In this document: piece by piece, positions 1 through 4,850 of the stretch
How positions within the stretch are numbered: the stretch's first letter is position 1
Layout of the letters: each line of letters begins with the position of its first letter
Assembly (NCBI GenBank): GCA_002296975.1
Contig: DBIS01000206.1
Coordinates: forward strand, 1 to 5,999
Origin: Deltaproteobacteria bacterium UBA796
GTDB lineage: Bacteria > Myxococcota_A > UBA796
Reading direction: 5' to 3'
Length of the DNA: 5,999 nucleotides
Position numbers and translations under genes: made by a program
The notes under the pieces: model-generated
Told to the model about the DNA's origin: nothing
What the model saw: the letters and a program-made list of their open reading frames with translations, nothing else
Databases searched by the model: none

Positions 1-84
1 TGTGCTTGCCCCGGCAAGAAATGTGGCTGGCTTGTCGGCGCATCCTGTGGCGACCGCGAAAACGTACAAACGGTGTTTGGCCAT
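1..84 (-). CDS. Possible N-terminus of a divergent gene (partial, unidentified)
   Basis: On the minus strand an ATG at 84-82 opens a frame that runs without a stop to the window edge (28 codons, beginning MAKHRLYVFAVATG). An in-frame stop lies seven codons upstream, so this is the only plausible start in that frame. An AAGG a few bases upstream could serve as a weak ribosome binding site. The product is not recognisable from so short a piece. All six frames are open over much of this stretch, so the alternative is the 3' end of a + strand gene ending at a stop near 107-114, or no gene at all. Low certainty. Confidence 0.25.
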   Translation of the reverse strand, partial: MAKHRLYVFAVATGCADKPATFLAGAST

Positions 85-198
85 AAATCCCTTGGGGTCA
101 GGTCATTAGTTTAGGACATCAAAACAACCGCTTGTTTCATTTGTCACCAAATCCAGTTCGAAGGGTTAGCATGGCGGCTATCAACAAGGAGTTTCATC
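85..198. promoter_or_regulatory. Leader/intergenic region upstream of the thiolase gene
   Basis: These 114 bases are more AT-rich than the genes and carry no convincing coding frame, so a promoter for the + strand genes is expected here. I see no strong sigma-70 pair. The best -35-like element is TTGTCA at 141-146, but the bases 17-19 further on (GGTTAGCA) are a poor -10. TCATTAGT (103-110) and TCATTTGT (137-144) form an imperfect direct repeat 34 bases apart, which could be chance. A clear ribosome binding site, AAGGAG at 186-191, sits 7 bases before the thiolase ATG. An ATG at 171 opens only a short frame overlapping the thiolase start and is not called. Confidence 0.35.
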
Positions 199-1461
199 AT
201 GTCCAATGGTCGTCGTGTTTTCATCGCCGGTGGTGCCCTTTCTTCATTTACTGGCAAGGGTCATCCAGACTTTATTTGGAAGCGTCACCCTGACTTTGGC
301 ACCCGTAAAAACCCCTCGATGGAGGAGCTGCTCCAAGGGGTCGTCGATGAGGCCATCACCGAGACGGGCTTGAATCCTGAAGACGTAGATCGCTTGTATA
401 TTGGGAACTTTGTGGGCGAGTTGTTTTGCAATCAAGGCCATATGGGTGCGGCGCTCGTCGGTACTCATCCCGCTTTCGCGAACAAGCCTTCAGCCCGGCT
501 CGAAGGTGCGTGTGCATCGGGTGGGCTCGCCTTTTTGGCGGGGGTCGACGCCATTGCAGCCGGAGAAGACACCATCTTGGTTGCAGGTGTAGAGGTCCAA
601 ACCACCCAGTCCGCACGGGTGGGTGCTGATTATTTGGCCCGGGCATCTCATTATCGGCGTCAACGTGGGCTTGATGAGTTCACTTTTCCCGCACTCTTCG
701 CTCGCCGTACTCAAGCCTATCGGGCCGCGTTTGGTGTGACTGAAGAAGAGATCGGCCACGTCGCCGTCAAGGCCTATGGGAACGCGAATAAAAATCCAAA
801 AGCCCATATGGTCGCGAAAAAAATGAGCATCGAGGTCGCTTGCAGTGTCAACGAACGGAACCCCTGCTTTTTGGCCAATGAGGCGCTTCATCCATTCATC
901 AAAATGAGCGACTGTTCTCAGGTGTCGGATGGCGCTGCAGCCCTTGTTTTGGTCTCGGAGGCTGGTCTGAAAAAGCTGGGCCTGACCGAGGCTGATTGCG
1001 TTGAGGTGGCCGGTGTGGGTCACTCTGTGTCGAGTTTGTATGTAGATGGAGACCTCACACAACTCTCCACCACAGCCAATGCCGTGGCCAAGGCTTATAA
1101 AGCAGCAGGGATTACAGCTTCGGATGTAGACCTGGCAGAGGTGCATGATTGCTTCACCGTCACAGAATTGATGATGGTCGAGGCCCTTGGCTTGGCGAAG
1201 CTGGGTCAAGGCGCTGCACTCACCAAAGATGGGGCAACAGCGATCGACGGGAGCACGCCGGTCAACACGGGCGGAGGCCTGATTGGCTTTGGGCATCCAG
1301 TTGGCGCCACGGGCATCAAGCAGCCCCTCGAGATTTTCAGACAGATGAAGGGGAAATGCGGCGATTACCAAGTGTCTGGTGCTTTGAAATGGGGCATCAC
1401 CGCGAATATGGGCGGCGACGACAAGACCGTCGTGTCCTTGGCCATCAAAAACCTTAGTTAG
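199..1461 (+). CDS. Thiolase-fold acetyl-CoA acetyltransferase, SCP-x / lipid-transfer type
   Basis: A 420-residue thiolase, the usual length for the family. It should act in the cytosol, either cleaving 3-ketoacyl-CoA with CoA or condensing two acyl-CoA units; the direction and chain length cannot be read from sequence. The nucleophile is Cys105 in EGACASGG. HDCF at 316-319 replaces the NEAF of classical thiolases, and the general-base loop GFGHPVGATG has His366. The end of the chain reads NMGG (403-406) where classical biosynthetic and degradative thiolases have a CxG cysteine. HDCF together with the missing C-terminal Cys marks the SCP-x/SCP2-thiolase branch. Insertions near 20-40 and 140-165 also differ from the classical enzymes. 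The ATG start is well supported by AAGGAG at 186-191. The caspase-like gene follows after 31 bases with no visible terminator, so co-transcription is possible, but no metabolic link is evident. Family assignment is firm; substrate is unknown. Confidence 0.93.
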   Translation: MSNGRRVFIAGGALSSFTGKGHPDFIWKRHPDFGTRKNPSMEELLQGVVDEAITETGLNPEDVDRLYIGNFVGELFCNQGHMGAALVGTHPAFANKPSARLEGACASGGLAFLAGVDAIAAGEDTILVAGVEVQTTQSARVGADYLARASHYRRQRGLDEFTFPALFARRTQAYRAAFGVTEEEIGHVAVKAYGNANKNPKAHMVAKKMSIEVACSVNERNPCFLANEALHPFIKMSDCSQVSDGAAALVLVSEAGLKKLGLTEADCVEVAGVGHSVSSLYVDGDLTQLSTTANAVAKAYKAAGITASDVDLAEVHDCFTVTELMMVEALGLAKLGQGAALTKDGATAIDGSTPVNTGGGLIGFGHPVGATGIKQPLEIFRQMKGKCGDYQVSGALKWGITANMGGDDKTVVSLAIKNLS

Positions 1462-1487
1462 TCCTCGTGATATGCTGCGCCGAGGAG
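1462..1487 (+). promoter_or_regulatory. Inverted repeat covering the ribosome binding site of the caspase-like gene
   Basis: TCCTCG (1462-1467) and CGAGGA (1481-1486) are exact reverse complements separated by 13 bases. The right arm contains most of the Shine-Dalgarno GAGGAG (1482-1487) that serves the ATG at 1493. The left arm begins one base after the thiolase stop (1459-1461). In mRNA a six-pair stem would hide the site, and ribosomes finishing the thiolase would open it, giving translational coupling. The repeat is seen directly; the regulatory role is inference, because one arm is simply complementary to any strong Shine-Dalgarno sequence. Confidence 0.4.
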
Positions 1488-1492
1488 AAGCA

Positions 1493-2596
1493 ATGCGCCT
1501 ATTCGTAGCCTTTTTTGCGCTTGGCTTTGGCGTGGCCCAGGCCAGCGAGGTCGAGGCGTACGGGCGGTCAGCGGTCGTTATTGGCATTGCACAGCCCCAA
1601 GCGACCGTACCTGCGCTCCGTTCAGCAGAGGACGACACGCTTGGGCTGGCAGCGGTTTTGAGCGGTGCTGCAGGGTACGAAAAAGTGAGCATCTTGATCG
1701 GGGCCCAAGCCTCGGCATCGGCCATCTTGGTCGCGGTCACCGAGGCGGTGGCGGCCACAGCAGATGACGGCACGTTGTTGCTTGTGTTTGTCGGTCACGG
1801 TGCGGGTGGCGATTACGGCGAGCCCGCCCTGTTGACAGCAGGTGCATCCGTCGCCCAGGCCGAGGAGACCGGGCTCTCAATCGGTGCTTTGGCCTCTGCT
1901 GCGCGCCCGCGAACCCCAGAGCAAAGCGTGGTCATCATTATCGACGCTGCCCATGGTGGCGATGTCGATGGCGTGGCCTTGATCGGACCCTCGGCCTCAG
2001 ATTGGCCAGGTATCCCGGATTGGGGATTGGCGGTCACCACAAAGGCCCGAGGGACCGTGGGGGCTGCTGGACGCATTGTTCCGGCCCTTCGGGATGGCTT
2101 GGCCGGGCAAGCAGACATCAACCAAGATGGCCATGTGACGATCAGCGAGTTGAGTGGATTTTTAAAAAGGCGTGCCGATGCCGTCGATGGGTTGGCCTTG
2201 GAGCGCCGGGGGGCAGTCGCCGCCAATTTGGTGATGGGCGACGCCTCTATGCGGGTGTCTTTGCCCACCCCATTGCCGCCGGTTTCGGTGGTGCCAATAC
2301 CGCCGCCGAGTCTTGAGCCAGCTTCTCCCGCTGGGCTGAGGCCGCTCCCGGTCACCGTGCTTGCAGTCGGAATTGCAAGCTCGCTTTCCAGTGCGGTGAT
2401 GTACTTCGCCAAACGCCAAGGCTGTGAAGATATTGAGGGCAGCTTTACTTGTGGAGACGACCTTGAATACCGACGCTTTCGCAGCACTCAGCACACTTTG
2501 GGCTGGGTGGGCGGGGCGCTGGTGGCAACCGGGGTTGGCCTTCAGTTGATGCCGGGTCCAAAGCAAACAACGGTGGGTATCGTTGGGACATTTTAA
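1493..2596 (+). CDS. Exported caspase-like (peptidase C14 fold) protein lacking the catalytic Cys, with C-terminal membrane segments
   Basis: A 367-residue protein. The start is set at 1493 rather than the in-frame ATG at 1472, because GAGGAG (1482-1487) lies just upstream and the protein then begins with a clean signal peptide (MRLFVAFFALGFGVAQA, cut before SEVEA). The caspase-like domain spans about 25-230. It has a first strand AVVIGI, an acidic SAEDD after the first loop, strand LLLVFVGHG with catalytic-type His102, and strand VVIIIDAAHGG. In active bacterial caspase homologues and metacaspases the last motif is D-A/S-C-H-S-G; here the nucleophile position is Ala153 (codon GCC at 1949-1951). 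An EF-hand-like loop, DINQDGHVTISEL (208-220), follows, as is common in bacterial members. Next come a Pro-rich linker (258-286) and two hydrophobic segments (287-306, 335-354) flanking a loop with two Cys and several Arg, which suggests anchoring with the caspase domain outside the cytosol. It is probably inactive as a protease and more likely a scaffold or binding protein. The fold is well supported; the role is unknown. Confidence 0.85.
   Translation: MRLFVAFFALGFGVAQASEVEAYGRSAVVIGIAQPQATVPALRSAEDDTLGLAAVLSGAAGYEKVSILIGAQASASAILVAVTEAVAATADDGTLLLVFVGHGAGGDYGEPALLTAGASVAQAEETGLSIGALASAARPRTPEQSVVIIIDAAHGGDVDGVALIGPSASDWPGIPDWGLAVTTKARGTVGAAGRIVPALRDGLAGQADINQDGHVTISELSGFLKRRADAVDGLALERRGAVAANLVMGDASMRVSLPTPLPPVSVVPIPPPSLEPASPAGLRPLPVTVLAVGIASSLSSAVMYFAKRQGCEDIEGSFTCGDDLEYRRFRSTQHTLGWVGGALVATGVGLQLMPGPKQTTVGIVGTF
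2572..2585 (+). promoter_or_regulatory. Ribosome binding site and TTG start of the membrane protein gene
   Basis: GGTGGG at 2572-2577 lies 5 bases before a TTG at 2583-2585, inside the last codons of the caspase-like gene. An in-frame stop at 2547-2549 rules out anything further upstream, and the next in-frame ATG is at 2670, which would remove the first hydrophobic segment. The TTG is therefore preferred, giving a 14-base overlap with the preceding stop (2594-2596). Confidence 0.55.
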
Positions 2597-3494
2597 GCCA
2601 GCGAGGCTCGCCAGTGCCGCATGTGTTGCAGGTGCGATATTTTTGGCTGACGGGGGTATACGGTCCGCTATGTGGATGTTGGTCGCGTTCACAATTCTAC
2701 TCTTCAAACGCCAGGTATTTGCCGCACTGGCTGCTGCGATGGTGGCCTTGTATTTACGATATTCCGGACACGCGGATGTGTTTTACCCTTGCATCGATTG
2801 GGTTCGGGTTCGGGGCATGGATTTATGGCCAGGCATGCTGCAAATGGCGGGCTTGGTGCTTGTGTATGCAGCAGGGTTGGCCGCATTGACCGGCCGAAAG
2901 CGCAGCGCCAAATCGGTTGTGTTGTTAGGCGCGCTTCTGTCGGTGGGCTGGTGGGGGTTTCCCAGCCATTTCAATTTGGACATCATCGGGGCTAGCGGTG
3001 GGTCCACTGTTCCGGTCGTCGTTGCGGGTCAAATCGAGCAGCGTCAATGGGATCGAACGGTGCTGCCGATGGCGGCCGCCTCCGCTTGGCCCCAGGTCGT
3101 TCGCAGTGAGGTGACCCTGTCGCGGATCGCCCACGGCATGAGTCAGGCTGGCTCACCCCCCCGGGGTGTTTTGCGGGCGACCTTGTGGGCGGTGCAGGTG
3201 CAGGCCATGATTGCCCACATGTGGCTGACTGCCGCTGTCAGTGGCGCGTGTGTGTTGCTTCTGCTCAGCGCCTACGTTGGCGGCCCTTTGGCCGGGCTGG
3301 GGTTTTGGGCCTGGCGGTTGGTTGGCCTAAGCTTATGGTTTCCACCGGTATTTAATGGTGTGCTCAGGCTAGTCGGCCTTGTGGGCGGGCTTCCTGAGGC
3401 GGCGCTGGGCTTGGGTTTCGCCTTGCTCAACGCCGTGGTCATTATGTTGGTGCTGTACTTGGCGCGGTGCGCGGGGGATGCGTGGGCGGATTAA
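2583..3494 (+). CDS. Multi-pass integral membrane protein of unknown family
   Basis: A 303-residue, strongly hydrophobic protein that I do not recognise. Likely membrane segments are at about 8-22, 27-41, 45-60, 83-103, 110-125, 208-230, 235-253 and 272-295; the count of seven or eight is by eye. A basic cluster GRKRSAK (104-110) suggests that this loop is cytosolic by the positive-inside rule. A less hydrophobic stretch of about 80 residues (126-205) between the N- and C-terminal membrane bundles would form an extramembrane domain; it begins FPSHFNLDIIGASGG. No transporter, kinase or protease motif is visible. The TTG start is supported by GGTGGG upstream. The gene overlaps the caspase-like gene by 14 bases and the sulfatase-like gene by 28, so the three are probably translated together and may form one inner-membrane/periplasmic assembly. 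A ribosome starting only at ATG 2670 would give a 274-residue form. Confidence 0.8.
   Translation: MGHFKPARLASAACVAGAIFLADGGIRSAMWMLVAFTILLFKRQVFAALAAAMVALYLRYSGHADVFYPCIDWVRVRGMDLWPGMLQMAGLVLVYAAGLAALTGRKRSAKSVVLLGALLSVGWWGFPSHFNLDIIGASGGSTVPVVVAGQIEQRQWDRTVLPMAAASAWPQVVRSEVTLSRIAHGMSQAGSPPRGVLRATLWAVQVQAMIAHMWLTAAVSGACVLLLLSAYVGGPLAGLGFWAWRLVGLSLWFPPVFNGVLRLVGLVGGLPEAALGLGFALLNAVVIMLVLYLARCAGDAWAD
3154..3172 (+). other. GC-rich hairpin with C7 tract and T-run inside the membrane protein gene
   Basis: CACCCC (3154-3159) and GGGGTG (3163-3168) are exact reverse complements around a three-base CCC loop, followed directly by TTTT (3169-3172). It resembles a very short intrinsic terminator but lies mid-gene, encoding S-P-P-R-G-V in frame. 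The seven consecutive C (3156-3162) are a possible slippage site. Most likely it is a by-product of Pro codons in a GC-rich gene. Confidence 0.2.
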
Positions 3495-4846
3495 TTTTAT
3501 CGTTGTTGTTTATTGGGTGTGGAGCGGTCATCGAAGCACCGAACACGCCCAACGTCGCTGCTAAACCAGGCTTGCCAGACTTGGTCATCACCATGGTGAC
3601 TGGGCTTAGGGATGACCCTGGGGCCGAGGCTGACGAGGGTTTTTTGGCGGCCACGGGTTTACACGGGCGTCGATTTTTGAATGCTTACGCCCAATCTCCA
3701 TCCCCATTTGCGAGCCTTGGGTCCATGTTGACGGGGCGGTATGTGGGGGCGATTCCCATGTGTGGCCTGATGCTTTCCGGCGACCGAGTACACCGAGACG
3801 ATCAACAGCCTTGGTGCGCGACCATCCCGAAAGATCGTGAAACCCTTGCCAGCGTTTTAAGCATATACGGCTACAGGACGGGTATTTTCACAGCTTCGCT
3901 CAACGGCGCACACCGCCTGTCTGCTGGGTTTCAGACCGCATCTCATGACGCAGCATGGTCTTCAACTCTGGCCAATGCCCTGGATTGGTGGACTGCTGAT
4001 ACAGATCAGCCCCGCCTGATGGTGGTGGTCCTGTCTGATGGTGATGGGCCAGTGCTTCAATCACCTGAAATGCCTCGATTTCCTGAGCGTAAATACCAGT
4101 GGTTAGAGCCTCTTGACCCCCGCATTGGAAAGCTAAAGCTCGATGAAGAGTCCATTCATTCAGCATATGAAAAAGCCGCTACAAAGGCCGGGAATTCGAT
4201 AGCGTCTGTGCTTGGTCGTCTCGGCGATGTTCGACCTCGGTGGACACTGCTTGGCTCAACGAATGGCATGAGCCTGACCGAGCGCGGTGGATTTTATGAG
4301 TCCCCGGTCCCGTTGCTCACCAATAATTTGTTGGTAGACCGCGCTGTGCGTGTGCCCCTGCTCATCTCGGGGCCGGGGGTTGATGACTCGGTGAGCGATG
4401 CTGTGGTGGAGTTGGTGGATGTGTTCCCAACCTTCGCCAAGTTGGCTGGTGCTGTGACGCCAGCGGGAGTGCCAGGCCTCGATCTCTTTGGGCGGCCAGA
4501 TGGCCCAGCCTATGCCGAGTTTGGCGATATGCTTTGGTTGCGGGTCGATGATTATTCCCTGACGTTTCGTTGCACACAGCACAACGCGACCAGCATCGAC
4601 CCCGGTATTACCAACGTGCTCACCGACCCTAAGTCTTCGCTTCCGAATGCATTTTATTCCATGTACAATGTTGAGAAAGATCCCATGCAAAACGTCAACA
4701 TTCGCGCATCACAGCCCATTCGTTTTGAGCAGCTACGCACCGCTTTGATTCAAATGCGAACCGGTGTAGCCGCTGTTCCAAATGACACCATCACGCCCGA
4801 ACGTTTGTGGGCTTTGAGGATGGCGCCATCCGATGGATATTGGTAG
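3467..4846 (+). CDS. Sulfatase-fold (alkaline phosphatase superfamily) lipoprotein with degenerate active site
   Basis: A 459-residue protein. The GTG start gives MRGGCVGGLILSLLFIGC, a lipoprotein signal with Cys18 as the lipid site (Phe at -3 is slightly unusual). Gly at +2 suggests outer-membrane sorting. A downstream GTG at 3482 has GGGGGA only 3 bases away and would lose the Arg, so 3467 is preferred. Sulfatase landmarks appear in order: LVITMVTGLRDD (39-50), LTGRY (88-92), GYRTGIFTASLN (135-146), GSTNGMSLTERGG (263-275), RVPLLISGPG (295-304), ELVDVFPTFAKLAG (315-328) and MYNVEKDP (399-406). The catalytic positions have changed. The metal Asp of the VD[TD]LR motif is Thr45. The formylglycine position of CxPSR is Pro80, with the Arg lost. 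The SDHG pair is Thr265-Asn266, and the His of GEHG is Arg273. The fold appears kept while sulfate ester hydrolysis is very unlikely. Cys99 and Cys117 might form a disulfide. The frame is intact, so this is not a decaying pseudogene. A binding role is inferred. Confidence 0.85.
   Translation: MRGGCVGGLILSLLFIGCGAVIEAPNTPNVAAKPGLPDLVITMVTGLRDDPGAEADEGFLAATGLHGRRFLNAYAQSPSPFASLGSMLTGRYVGAIPMCGLMLSGDRVHRDDQQPWCATIPKDRETLASVLSIYGYRTGIFTASLNGAHRLSAGFQTASHDAAWSSTLANALDWWTADTDQPRLMVVVLSDGDGPVLQSPEMPRFPERKYQWLEPLDPRIGKLKLDEESIHSAYEKAATKAGNSIASVLGRLGDVRPRWTLLGSTNGMSLTERGGFYESPVPLLTNNLLVDRAVRVPLLISGPGVDDSVSDAVVELVDVFPTFAKLAGAVTPAGVPGLDLFGRPDGPAYAEFGDMLWLRVDDYSLTFRCTQHNATSIDPGITNVLTDPKSSLPNAFYSMYNVEKDPMQNVNIRASQPIRFEQLRTALIQMRTGVAAVPNDTITPERLWALRMAPSDGYW
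4818..4831. repeat. 14-base perfect palindrome near the end of the sulfatase-like gene
   Basis: GGATGGCGCCATCC reads identically on both strands and ends 19 bases before the next gene's ATG. A further GATGG lies immediately after it (4832-4836), so the CCATC arm can also pair there. It is inside coding sequence (R-M-A-P-S-D near the C-terminus). With no loop it would be a poor RNA hairpin; a dimeric DNA-binding protein could use it, but chance is also plausible. Confidence 0.3.
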
Positions 4847-4850
4847 ACAT

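Noticed and set aside
5..18. Inverted repeat CTTGCC-CC-GGCAAG at the window start, as a terminator
   Set aside because: The loop is only two bases unless the inner pairs are broken, and no T-run follows on either strand.
199..1461. Thiolase judged defective because it lacks the second C-terminal Cys and the NEAF motif
   Set aside because: HDCF and a missing CxG are normal for the SCP-x/SCP2 thiolase branch; Cys105 and His366 are present, so it is probably active.
1472..1492. Upstream ATG at 1472 as the start of the caspase-like protein
   Set aside because: It would place the ribosome binding site inside the gene and add MLRRGEA before a complete signal peptide; the ATG at 1493 has GAGGAG 5 bases upstream.
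490..1773. A 427-codon open frame on the minus strand opposite the thiolase and caspase-like genes
   Set aside because: It has no recognisable domain, spans the junction of two well-supported + strand genes, and is the kind of antisense frame that GC-rich codon bias produces.
1813..2487. A 224-codon minus-strand open frame opposite the caspase-like gene
   Set aside because: Low-complexity Ser/Pro/Ala composition typical of an antisense shadow; the + strand frame here carries the EF-hand-like loop and membrane segments.
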